A DNA stretch of 28,381 nt, from contig JAAZLV010000079.1 of NCBI GenBank assembly GCA_012799155.1, positions 1 to 28,381 of the forward strand, in the 5' to 3' direction. Positions 18,101 through 25,541 of the stretch are shown here, piece after piece (the first letter of the stretch is position 1; every line of letters starts with the position of its first letter). The notes under the pieces were generated by a model. The model saw nothing but the letters and a program-made list of their open reading frames with translations, ran no database searches and was not told the origin of the DNA. Origin of the DNA: Bacteroidales bacterium (lineage in GTDB: Bacteria; Bacteroidota; Bacteroidia; Bacteroidales; Dysgonomonadaceae). The position numbers were made by a program, and so were the translations under genes.

Positions 18101-18410
18101 CAACACCACGATGTGGTCGCCCTACACCTCTCGTATGATCTTCAGCGACTGGGCAGTTGAAGACGGCAGTTTCCTCCGTCTCAATACCCTCACATTGGGT
18201 TATACCCTCCCGAAACACCTGTTAACCAAGGCGAAGATTGAGAATCTTCGATTCTACGTGACCGGCTACAACGTGGCACTCTGGACCAACTACAGTGGTT
18301 ATGATCCCGAAGTATCCACAATCAGAAGGACCAACCTCTCACCGGGTGTCGACTACTCAGCATATCCGAGAAGCCGTCAACTTGTTTTTGGTGTGAACCT
18401 TAATTTTTAA
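15195..18410 (+). CDS. SusC/RagA-family TonB-dependent outer-membrane transporter
   Basis: 1071 residues. Three in-frame ATGs (15195, 15204, 15219) precede the signal peptide; the last gives the cleanest one (MKRKVTIGLL... to ISAQ), so the true start may be 15219. A carboxypeptidase-regulatory-like domain follows (IRGVVEDSNGEPIIGANV), then the SusC plug signature LDEVVVIGYGTMRKRDLTGS with IESIDVLKDASSTAIYGSRG, then a 22-strand-type barrel ending in the aromatic NLNF. It forms the import channel that SusD caps and is energised by TonB. It is the first gene of the right arm, 18 bp before susD. The substrate is inferred from the linked enzymes: pectic oligogalacturonides. Confidence 0.96.
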   Translation: MTNMNETGMKRKVTIGLLLLLLFSMGISAQERTIRGVVEDSNGEPIIGANVMVKGTSIGAATDLEGNYTLSVPTSATTLYVSYIGMKEAEAPITGNVVNFTLEEDISNLDEVVVIGYGTMRKRDLTGSVSSVNAETLAAVPVASAVEAITGKMAGVQVLTTEGSPDAEMRIRVRGGGSITQSNDPLFIVDGFPVSTISDIPPTDIESIDVLKDASSTAIYGSRGANGVVIVTTKSGQAGKLRLSYNAYFGVKQIAKTMEVLSPYDYASWQYELAALKGNDAIENYNSFFGNYQDIDLYRNVPYNDWQDLTFGRPGSSMNHSLSLNGGSEKMTYAFNFSHLSDKAIMEDSDYRRNSMSLKLNNKATDRIALDFSVRYTDTKINGGGANDANSTLDTDKRLKYSVIYTPIPLKNLDASAGSADDDLGNLYNPLVSISDNAREKTQKRLNMAGSATWEMIDNLKLRSEVGMDSQNDGDQRYWGLTTYYIKNYPSVDNQGKPAIRLVNRERQALRNTNTINYDFENHLGEDHSLNMMAGHEYIIRKGITLTDEVHGFPATFTANDAWRLSSQGVPYTIDNYYNEDDKLLSYFGRINYDYMSKYLVSATFRADASSKFSKENRWGYFPSAAAAWRISSEPFMEGTKGWLEDLKLRASFGTAGNNNIPSGQLVQMFESKATSWINGFSSYWAPSKVMANPDLKWETTITRNLGLDFSLLGGRLSGTVEAYRNTTSDLLIEFPVAGTGYDTQYRNMGENQNQGIEATLNWYAVNRKNFTLSFSGNIGFNKTEIQSLGIMNDFGYETYWASSEIGYDYWIAKGGAVGQMFGYHSDGRYEVDDFIDYNETTNRWNLKEGVADASGVVGTIRPGSMKLKDLDGDDIISVDDREIIGDANPVHTGGFTLNSTFYGFDLAAAFNWSYGNDIYNANKIEFSHTGKYQYRNMITTMEPGKRWTNLREDGTISNDPAELAAMNVNTTMWSPYTSRMIFSDWAVEDGSFLRLNTLTLGYTLPKHLLTKAKIENLRFYVTGYNVALWTNYSGYDPEVSTIRRTNLSPGVDYSAYPRSRQLVFGVNLNF

Positions 18411-18428
18411 CCCTCAAAGATTAACTGT

Positions 18429-20195
18429 ATGAAAAAATATATCAATATCTGTCTGATTCTTCTGACATTCGGACTTTTCTTCAGCTCCTGCGACCTGGAT
18501 GCACCATCCCAGTCAGCAGCCGAAGGATCGGTCGTCCTCTCCATTGAGGCACTGGCCGAAGGAGCGGTAATGGGCATCCACCAGTCGTTCGGGGAGACCA
18601 ACTCCTACCGCGGACGTTTTTTACCCTACTACGGCATCAACAGCGATGTGGAGTGGATCAACGGCATCAACCCCACCCAATTAAACGATGCAGGCAAGTA
18701 CGAACTCTCTACCTACGCCGCCTCCCCCGGAAACACGCAGATGAACACAGACAACAATGCCTGGGCCAAGTTCTATGAAGGAATTGAACGAGCCAACAAA
18801 GCTATCGAAGGGCTGCGCGACTTCGGCAACGTGGAGGAAAACCCACGTATGGCACAACTGCTTGGTGAAGCACTCACTTTACGGGCAGTGATTTACCTCG
18901 ACCTGGTGAAAGCATGGGGTGATGTACCGGCACGCTTTGAGCCGATCACCACTGAGACACTCTACCTCCCGCGAAGTGACCGCGATGTCATTTACAAACA
19001 GCTGTTGGCTGACCTGGATGAGGCAGAAGAGCTAGTGGCATGGCCGAACGAAACCAACATCACTGCCAGTACTGAGCGAGTCAACAAGGCGTTCGTGAAG
19101 GGACTGATGGCACGCGTCGCCCTCTATGCCGGCGGATACTCACAGCGAGCCGATGGTGTGCGCCGCAGCACAGACCCCGAGCTGAGTGTCGATAAGATGT
19201 ATGCTCTCGCAAAAGAAAAAACCATCGAGGTGATTCAACAGGGATCCAACACACTGGGATCCTTCGAACAGAACTTCCGTCTGCTATGCCAGGATGATGT
19301 GACCGCCGGAAAGGAGTCACTCTGGGAAATTCCCTTCTCCGCAGGCCGCGGACGAGTGCTCTACACCCTGGGTGTGCAACACAGGGCTGTTGACCAGTAT
19401 ACCGCTCAAAACAGGGGCGGCACCAACGGTCCCCTGCCTTACCTTTTCTACGACTACGACGTAGAGGACTTGCGGCGTGACGTTACCTGCGTACCCTACG
19501 AGTGGTCTAACTCAAATCCGAGTCACCAGCAGCTCAGGAGCATCGACAACTGGTGCTTCGGCAAACTGCGCTATGAATGGATGAATCGCAGAGTAACCTC
19601 CACCAACGACGACGGCATTAACTGGCAATACATGCGCCTGGCTGATGTCTACCTGATGGCTGCCGAAGCGATCAATGAGCTGGAGGGTCCCGCTGCAGCG
19701 GCACCCTACCTGAAGCCAATCCTCGACAGGGCACTGCCGGCAGAGAAGGTGACCGCCTACATGTCGCAGGCTACCGCCAGCAAGGATTCCTTCTTCAATG
19801 CGATCGTCGACCAGCGCGCCCTGGAGTTTGCAGGCGAAAGTCTTCGCAAGGCAGACCTGATTCGCTGGAACATGCTCAAAACAAAGCTTGATGAGGCCAA
19901 GATGAAGATGACACAGCTTATCAACCGAGAAGGGCCCTACGCTGATCTACCCGAGAAGCTCTATTTCAAGACTGCAGACGACAACGAGACTCTGATCATC
20001 TACGGACTGAACCACGGAGACAGCGATGAAATCGGAGCCAGCCTCGGTTACGAGGGCAGCACCACCTGGTTCGACACTGACGATCTGACACCGGAACTGA
20101 TCAATGCGCTCTACCAGAACGATCCTGATCAGAACCAATTCTGGCCCATCTGGCAGACATTCATCGACAGTAGTAACGGACAATTAACGAACTAA
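18429..20195 (+). CDS. SusD/RagB-family surface glycan-binding lipoprotein
   Basis: 588 residues with a lipobox at FFSSC (Cys21) followed by acidic DLD, compatible with export to the cell surface. The alpha-helical SusD fold is recognisable from ANKAIEGLRDFGN, the tetratricopeptide-like LLGEALTLRAVIYLDLVKAWGDVP and, near the C-terminus, MRLADVYLMAAEAINEL and QRALEFAGESLRKADLIRW. It lies 18 bp after susC and 5 bp before the next lipoprotein gene, so it is certainly in the same transcript. It binds oligosaccharide and acts as the lid of the SusC channel. The likely ligand is a pectic glycan. Confidence 0.95.
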   Translation: MKKYINICLILLTFGLFFSSCDLDAPSQSAAEGSVVLSIEALAEGAVMGIHQSFGETNSYRGRFLPYYGINSDVEWINGINPTQLNDAGKYELSTYAASPGNTQMNTDNNAWAKFYEGIERANKAIEGLRDFGNVEENPRMAQLLGEALTLRAVIYLDLVKAWGDVPARFEPITTETLYLPRSDRDVIYKQLLADLDEAEELVAWPNETNITASTERVNKAFVKGLMARVALYAGGYSQRADGVRRSTDPELSVDKMYALAKEKTIEVIQQGSNTLGSFEQNFRLLCQDDVTAGKESLWEIPFSAGRGRVLYTLGVQHRAVDQYTAQNRGGTNGPLPYLFYDYDVEDLRRDVTCVPYEWSNSNPSHQQLRSIDNWCFGKLRYEWMNRRVTSTNDDGINWQYMRLADVYLMAAEAINELEGPAAAAPYLKPILDRALPAEKVTAYMSQATASKDSFFNAIVDQRALEFAGESLRKADLIRWNMLKTKLDEAKMKMTQLINREGPYADLPEKLYFKTADDNETLIIYGLNHGDSDEIGASLGYEGSTTWFDTDDLTPELINALYQNDPDQNQFWPIWQTFIDSSNGQLTN

Positions 20196-20200
20196 TCATT

Positions 20201-21757
20201 ATGGAAAGAAAACAGAAATACAGTATCGCACTACTCGCCTTCCTGGCAGCAGCGTTGTTCAATTTCAGCTGTACCGATGACAGAGCTGAGGAGCTTTCAT
20301 CGATCGATTACGAGAGACTCTTCTCTCCCATCAAGATTGAAGCGTTCGTGATCAACCGCACCGACGCACGGCTGAGCTGGACACTCAACTCGAATGTAGA
20401 GTCTTACTCGCTGGAAGTTTTTGCCGACGACAGCCTCACTTTTGCCGGCACACCGGTGAGGACCTACAACGATGTGACTGGTGATCAGCTCCCCTATTAC
20501 ATTCGCGAACTCGACGGCGAGACGCAGTACTCGGTGCGGATCAAATCAGTGGCTGCCGGCAAGACTGAATCTAAATGGAGTGGCGTGTCTTTCAAGACCG
20601 GTACGGAGAATATCTTCCTTCCTTTCCAGGATGGTGATGTGAAAGCTACTTCGGCAACCCTTCGCTGGACACCGGGCAAAACGCTCACCACAATCATGCT
20701 CGAGCCGGGAGGCATCCAGCATACGGTGACTGCCGGTGAGATTGCTGCCGGCATCGCTACCATCGAAGGCTTAACAGCTGAGACAACCTACACGGCGACC
20801 CTGAAGAACGGGGCAAAAACAAGGGGTATCGTAGAGTTCATGACACTGGTGGATATCGGCAACGCTATTGCCGTTTATCCGGAAGACGACCTCCTGGCCC
20901 TGCTGGCCGCCGCCAACGACGGCGATGCATTCGCCCTCTTCCCCGGCAGCTACGGCGCAGGTGACATGTTTGTGGTGAACAAAACCATTGAGATCAAGGG
21001 TGTCTATCCTTACGACAAGCCAGTACTGAACGGCTACATCTCGTTGGAAGATGGAGCAGGCCTGCTGCTCAAAGATGTGACACTCGACGGTGGTGCATCA
21101 CAGGGACAAAGCATTGTCTTCAACACCGGTGAAGTTACCTACAACGCCCTTACCGTGGAAGGATGCGAGATCAGGAACTTTGTGAAAGGGGTTTATTACC
21201 TGAACGTTGCATCCCTGGTGGAATCAATCACCTATCACAACAACCTCATTTATAACATTGTCTGTGACGGAGGCGACTTTATGGATTCCCGTAAGGGTGC
21301 ATTCAACAGCCTGACCTTGACCAACAACACCATTTACAACAGTGCAACGGGACGTGATCTGATTCGCTATGACGATGCTTCAGGCAGCTTCCCGGGAATG
21401 ACTTCTACCATCCTGGTGGATCACAACACCTTGCATGGTGTCTGCAACAGTTCATCCAAGCGGTTGTTCTACGTACGATTCAAGGAGAATAAGATTACCT
21501 TCACCAACAACATTGTGGCAGAAACAGCTGCCATCTTCACCAACCAGAACAACACCGATCCTTCTCCCACCTTCGGCGGAAACAACTTCTTCAATGCCCC
21601 GAACCTCTTCTCGGCATCAGGAAGCTCATCGAAATTTTATGATGACTCTGCCGACAGCGAAGATCCGGGCTTTGTAAATGCGGCCAACGGAGACTTCACC
21701 GTCACCAATGAATTGCTGAAAGCGAAAGGGACCGGTGACCCCCGCTGGATAAACTAA
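20201..21757 (+). CDS. FN3 / DUF4957-DUF5123-like beta-helix lipoprotein, putative surface glycan-binding protein
   Basis: 518 residues with lipobox FNFSC (Cys24) and an acidic TDDRAEE tail typical of surface-exported lipoproteins. Two FN3-like beta-sandwich units lie at roughly 40-125 (ARLSWTLNSNVESYSLEVFA) and 130-210 (ATLRWTPGKTLTTIMLEPGG). The C-terminal 300 residues carry short repeated strands such as LTLTNNTIYNSATG, VDHNTLHGVCNSS and ITFTNNIVAETA. This is a right-handed beta-helix pattern like DUF4957 plus DUF5123. No pectate-lyase-type catalytic motif was recognised. Its place 5 bp after susD is the usual slot for a SusE-like binding protein, so it probably binds polygalacturonate at the surface. 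A weak or cryptic lyase is an alternative. Confidence 0.8.
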   Translation: MERKQKYSIALLAFLAAALFNFSCTDDRAEELSSIDYERLFSPIKIEAFVINRTDARLSWTLNSNVESYSLEVFADDSLTFAGTPVRTYNDVTGDQLPYYIRELDGETQYSVRIKSVAAGKTESKWSGVSFKTGTENIFLPFQDGDVKATSATLRWTPGKTLTTIMLEPGGIQHTVTAGEIAAGIATIEGLTAETTYTATLKNGAKTRGIVEFMTLVDIGNAIAVYPEDDLLALLAAANDGDAFALFPGSYGAGDMFVVNKTIEIKGVYPYDKPVLNGYISLEDGAGLLLKDVTLDGGASQGQSIVFNTGEVTYNALTVEGCEIRNFVKGVYYLNVASLVESITYHNNLIYNIVCDGGDFMDSRKGAFNSLTLTNNTIYNSATGRDLIRYDDASGSFPGMTSTILVDHNTLHGVCNSSSKRLFYVRFKENKITFTNNIVAETAAIFTNQNNTDPSPTFGGNNFFNAPNLFSASGSSSKFYDDSADSEDPGFVNAANGDFTVTNELLKAKGTGDPRWIN

Positions 21758-21768
21758 CCCAAGACCCT

Positions 21769-21815
21769 ATACCAGTTTACGTGACTCTTTTTTAAAGAGT
21801 TACGCAAACTGGTAT
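21769..21815 (+). other. Long near-perfect hairpin between binding-protein and enzyme genes
   Basis: 22-nt arms at 21769-21790 and 21794-21815 enclose a TTT loop. They pair with 20 Watson-Crick pairs, one G-U and one A-C mismatch; the outer ten bases are ATACCAGTTT. The hairpin sits in the only long gap (86 bp) of the right arm, 28 bp before the GH28 ATG. The arm is followed by TGTGACT, not a T-run, so it is not a typical intrinsic terminator. Partial attenuation or an mRNA processing site is likely. Confidence 0.8.
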
Positions 21816-21843
21816 TGTGACTAAAACTGTAACAACTGAAAGA

Positions 21844-23520
21844 ATGAAGAATTATTTTTCGATTCTCCTGCTGATTTCCCTTCTGATTTCCTGCAAGGAA
21901 AATGCTCCGGACAATCGTACCTACCCTTATGCTCATCTCTATGATGGGCTCCCTTTCGAAATGCCACAGGTCGAAATCCCAACCTTTCCCGAAAACCATG
22001 TCAGTGTGGCCGACCATGGTGGCAAACCTGACGGTATCACCCTCAACACCAAAGCCTTTGAAGATGCCATGCAGGCACTCTCAGAGAAAGGAGGTGGTAC
22101 ACTGACCGTACCGAAAGGGGTCTGGTTCACCGGGCCTATCGTCTTCCGCTCGAACATCAACATGCATCTTGAAAAAGGAGCACTGATTCTTTTCTCCCCC
22201 GACAAGGATCTATACCCGCTGGTGGAGACCGTCTTCGAAGGTCTCGACACCCGCCGCTGCCAATCGCCCATCTCAGGACGTAACCTTGAAAACATCGCCA
22301 TCACAGGTGAAGGATCCATCAACGGTTCGGGTGAGGCATGGCGACCCCTAAAAAGAGAGAAGGTGACTGAGAGCCACTGGAAAAAGGTGGTTCAATCTGG
22401 TGGTGTGGTGCAGAACGACAATTACTGGTTTCCTTCAACCGCCTCGTTAAAAGGCCATGAGATGAGCGACATGAACGTACCGCGACAAGATCTCACAGAG
22501 GAGCAATGGCAGGAGATCAAGGATTTCCTGCGCCCCGTGATGATTAGCTTCATGGAGTGTAAGAACGTATACTTGCAGGGGGTACTGTTTGAAAACTCGC
22601 CGGCTTGGAACATCCACCCGCTGATGTGCGAGAATGTGATCGTGGATGGCATCCTGGTGCGCAATCCCAGCTACTCACAGAATGGCGATGGTATCGACCT
22701 GGAGTCATGTGTCAATTCTCTAATCGTAAACTCGGTGTTTGATGTGGGCGATGACGCCATCTGCATCAAGTCGGGAAAGGATGAGGACGGAAGGCGGCGC
22801 GGGCGCCCCACCGAAAACCTGATTGTGGACAACTGCAAGGTATTCAACGGTCACGGCGGCTTCATCGTGGGCAGTGAAATGTCAGGAGGTGTACGCAATA
22901 TTTCAGTAAGCAACTGTCTGTTCCTGGGTACCGACGTAGGACTGCGCTTCAAGAGCAACCGTGGCCGTGGAGGCGTGGTGGAGAACATTTACATCTCCGA
23001 CATCTACATGTTCGACATTGCGACCGACTCGTTTCTCTTCGATCTCTACTACGGTGGCAAGTCGGCATCTGAATCTCTTGCAGACGGGGATACCATGCCG
23101 ACCGATCAACCTACCTTCCCCGTTACCGAGGAGACTCCTGTATTCCGAAACATCTTCGTGAAGAACCTGGTATCACGCAATGCCCGCAGGGCAATGTTCT
23201 TCAACGGTCTGCCAGAGATGAACATCGAAAACATAAACCTGGAGAATGCCTTTGTAACAGCTCGTTACGGCGCTGAATTCTCAGAGTCGAAAGATATAAC
23301 CTTTAAAAATGTGACCGTGATCCCGGAAGAAGGCCCGGCCTACATGTTCCACAACGTAAAAAACTTCAAAACGGAAAATCTATCATACGAAATCGGTGAA
23401 AGACAAAAGGCAGCAGTGATCACCGGACGTGAGACATCAGGACTTCAACTCTCCGGTCTGCAGGAAGAGCTTGCTGAGATCGCACCGGAAGTGGAGAGCG
23501 ACAAGGTTGTCTTCAAATAA
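21844..23520 (+). CDS. GH28 polygalacturonase lipoprotein
   Basis: 558 residues from the ATG at 21844, which gives lipobox LLISC (Cys17); an in-frame start at 21817 precedes a poorer signal. The GH28 beta-helix residues are all present: Asn280/Asp282 in NGDGID, Asp303-Asp304 in VGDDAICIKSGKD, His337 in NGHGGF and Arg368-x-Lys370 in LRFKSN. The enzyme hydrolyses alpha-1,4-galacturonosyl linkages by inversion. The closest type looks like Bacteroidota exo-acting or oligogalacturonide-active members, but endo/exo mode cannot be settled from sequence. It starts the enzyme block, 15 bp before the acetylesterase gene, and likely acts in the periplasm. It yields saturated galacturonate, the substrate for UxaC. 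Confidence 0.94.
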   Translation: MKNYFSILLLISLLISCKENAPDNRTYPYAHLYDGLPFEMPQVEIPTFPENHVSVADHGGKPDGITLNTKAFEDAMQALSEKGGGTLTVPKGVWFTGPIVFRSNINMHLEKGALILFSPDKDLYPLVETVFEGLDTRRCQSPISGRNLENIAITGEGSINGSGEAWRPLKREKVTESHWKKVVQSGGVVQNDNYWFPSTASLKGHEMSDMNVPRQDLTEEQWQEIKDFLRPVMISFMECKNVYLQGVLFENSPAWNIHPLMCENVIVDGILVRNPSYSQNGDGIDLESCVNSLIVNSVFDVGDDAICIKSGKDEDGRRRGRPTENLIVDNCKVFNGHGGFIVGSEMSGGVRNISVSNCLFLGTDVGLRFKSNRGRGGVVENIYISDIYMFDIATDSFLFDLYYGGKSASESLADGDTMPTDQPTFPVTEETPVFRNIFVKNLVSRNARRAMFFNGLPEMNIENINLENAFVTARYGAEFSESKDITFKNVTVIPEEGPAYMFHNVKNFKTENLSYEIGERQKAAVITGRETSGLQLSGLQEELAEIAPEVESDKVVFK

Positions 23521-23535
23521 AAAGCAGAGGTAGTG

Positions 23536-24327
23536 ATGAAAATAACAATGAAACCTGTAATACTCTTCACATTGCTGTCTTTATCTATGTCGTTGGGGTG
23601 CACAGGACCCAAGCCGGCAAAGATACTGATGGCAGGCGACTCTACCATGGCAGACAAGCCGCTATCCAAACAGCTAGTGGATAGCCTGACCGGGGAGTCG
23701 ACAGAAGAGCCGTTTCTGGAAAGAGGCTGGGGACAATTGTTGCCTGAGATGATTTCCAATATGGGGAGAGTCCTCAATTTTGCCCGCAATGGCCGCAGCA
23801 CACGCACCTTCGTGGAAGAGGGACTCTGGGGTGAATTGTACGATCAGATTGCACCTGGCGATGTGGTCATCATCCAGTTCGGTCATAATGATGGGGTAAT
23901 CACCAAAAGAAGTTACACCAACCCGGCTCAGTTCAGGCTGAACTTTGTGGCTTTCGTCAACGAAGTGAATGCCAGGGGAGCCTACCCGATCCTATGCACC
24001 CCCGTCGCACGTCGCAAGTTCGATGAAAAGGGAGTACTACAACCAACTCATGGGGAGTATCCCGATATCATTCGCTCAGTGGCCACTCAGGAGAAGGTGC
24101 TCCTTATCGACATGGAAGTACTTACCTCAAAATGGTTACAGGATGCCGGCATGGAGGGATCAAAACAGTTTTTCCACAAGCTCCCTCCCGGTGTCAGCAA
24201 GCTCTACCCTGAAGGGCTTGACGACAACACCCACTTCAACGAGCAGGGAGCCAGGGAGGTAGCCCGAATGTTTGTCGACGCGGTCAAAAAACAGAATGTT
24301 GAACCACTGACTCATTTACTCAAATAA
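23536..24327 (+). CDS. CE12-type SGNH pectin/rhamnogalacturonan acetylesterase lipoprotein
   Basis: 263 residues. ATG at 23536 is preferred over the overlapping GTG at 23533, with AGAGG six bases upstream. Lipobox MSLGC (Cys22). SGNH blocks: GDSTMAD with nucleophile Ser36, block II glycine in ARNGRSTRTF, block III QFGHND with Asn118, and Asp230-x-x-His233 in DNTHFNEQGA. This order and the STMAD context match CE12 rhamnogalacturonan/pectin acetylesterases. It removes O-acetyl groups from galacturonosyl residues, exposing the chain to GH28, PL1 and GH105. It is tightly packed (15 bp after GH28, 9 bp before GH105). Confidence 0.92.
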   Translation: MKITMKPVILFTLLSLSMSLGCTGPKPAKILMAGDSTMADKPLSKQLVDSLTGESTEEPFLERGWGQLLPEMISNMGRVLNFARNGRSTRTFVEEGLWGELYDQIAPGDVVIIQFGHNDGVITKRSYTNPAQFRLNFVAFVNEVNARGAYPILCTPVARRKFDEKGVLQPTHGEYPDIIRSVATQEKVLLIDMEVLTSKWLQDAGMEGSKQFFHKLPPGVSKLYPEGLDDNTHFNEQGAREVARMFVDAVKKQNVEPLTHLLK

Positions 24328-24336
24328 CAAATCCCG

Positions 24337-25518
24337 ATGAAAAAATTATTCACATTCCTTTTCCCATTCATCTCTTTGTTGCTTAGCTGCACGGGAGAGA
24401 AAGAGGTAACAGCAGATCCCTATTACCTAAGGATGGCTGAGTCGGAAATGCAACGTTACCCTGAGAGCTGGATGGTAGACTTCTCAGAGAAAATCAAATG
24501 GAACTACACCCATGGGCTGGAGCTGCAGGCAATGATACAGGTATCGGAGAAAAGTGGCGATGAAAAATACTTCCGTTATGCCGAAGCCTATGCCGATACG
24601 ATGGTCAATGAAGATGGGACCATCAAGACCTATGTACTTGAAAAATACAACATCGACCACATTAACCCCGGTAAGATGCTCTTTCCAATCTATGAGAAGA
24701 CGCAAAACCCCAAGTACCTGAAAGCCCTTCAGCTACTCAGAAGCCAGATGGAAACCCACCCGCGCATCTCCAACGGTGGCTTCTGGCACAAGCAGATCTA
24801 CCCCCACCAGGTGTGGCTCGACGGTCTTTACATGGCAGGCCCCTTTTTGGCGGAATACGGCAAACGTTTCGACGAGCCGTCACTCTTCGACGAGGCAGCG
24901 TTGCAACTCACCACCGCCTGGGACGACCTGATTGACGAGGAGAGCGGTCTGCTCTACCACGGTTGGGATGAGAGCCGCGAACAGCGGTGGGCCGACCCGG
25001 TCACCGGGCGCTCACCCCACTTCTGGTCACGAAGTATCGGTTGGTACATGATGGCAATGATCGATGTGCTGGACTTCTTGCCGGAAGACCATCACCAGAG
25101 GGCTGAAATCATCGAACAACTGAACCATATTGCTACTGCCATAGAAAAATATCGTGACCCTGTAACGGGGATGTGGTATCAGGTAACCGACCTGGGCGAA
25201 AGAGAGGGCAACTACCTGGAATCGTCCGGCTCCATCATGTTTATCTACAGCTGGGTGAAAGGCGCACAAAAAGGCTACCTTCCTGATGCTTTCCTGCAAA
25301 AGGGTACAGAGGCATATGATCAATTTCTGGAACAGTTTATCCGTGAAAACGAAGACGGCACCATTTCGGTCACCGACGTCTGCTCCGTAGCCGGCCTGGG
25401 GGGTGAAAAGCGGTACCGTGATGGCAGTTTCGAATATTACATCTCGGAACCGATACGGGATGACGATCCCAAAGCCATAGGTCCTTTCATCATGACAAGC
25501 ATATTGTTGGAGCGATAA
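24337..25518 (+). CDS. GH105 unsaturated rhamnogalacturonyl/galacturonyl hydrolase lipoprotein
   Basis: 393 residues, lipobox LLLSC (Cys18), (alpha/alpha)6-barrel family like YteR. Asp107 (in NIDHINPGK) and Asp162 (in VWLDGLYM) are 55 residues apart, the same spacing as catalytic Asp88 and Asp143 of YteR. Other family signatures are LLYHGWDES, SPHFWSRSIGWYMMAMIDVL and GSIMFIYSWVKGA. GH105 removes the 4,5-unsaturated uronic acid left at the non-reducing end by pectate or rhamnogalacturonan lyases, so it pairs with the PL1 domain encoded 23 bp downstream. The released unsaturated sugar would need KduI/KduD, not found here. Specificity for homogalacturonan versus rhamnogalacturonan I is unresolved. 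Confidence 0.94.
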   Translation: MKKLFTFLFPFISLLLSCTGEKEVTADPYYLRMAESEMQRYPESWMVDFSEKIKWNYTHGLELQAMIQVSEKSGDEKYFRYAEAYADTMVNEDGTIKTYVLEKYNIDHINPGKMLFPIYEKTQNPKYLKALQLLRSQMETHPRISNGGFWHKQIYPHQVWLDGLYMAGPFLAEYGKRFDEPSLFDEAALQLTTAWDDLIDEESGLLYHGWDESREQRWADPVTGRSPHFWSRSIGWYMMAMIDVLDFLPEDHHQRAEIIEQLNHIATAIEKYRDPVTGMWYQVTDLGEREGNYLESSGSIMFIYSWVKGAQKGYLPDAFLQKGTEAYDQFLEQFIRENEDGTISVTDVCSVAGLGGEKRYRDGSFEYYISEPIRDDDPKAIGPFIMTSILLER

Positions 25519-25541
25519 TAAAAAAAATATAACTTTGACAC

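Noticed and set aside
21769..21815. Intrinsic terminator after the susD-linked gene
   Set aside because: The stem is strong but no T-tract follows on either strand, so complete termination is not supported.
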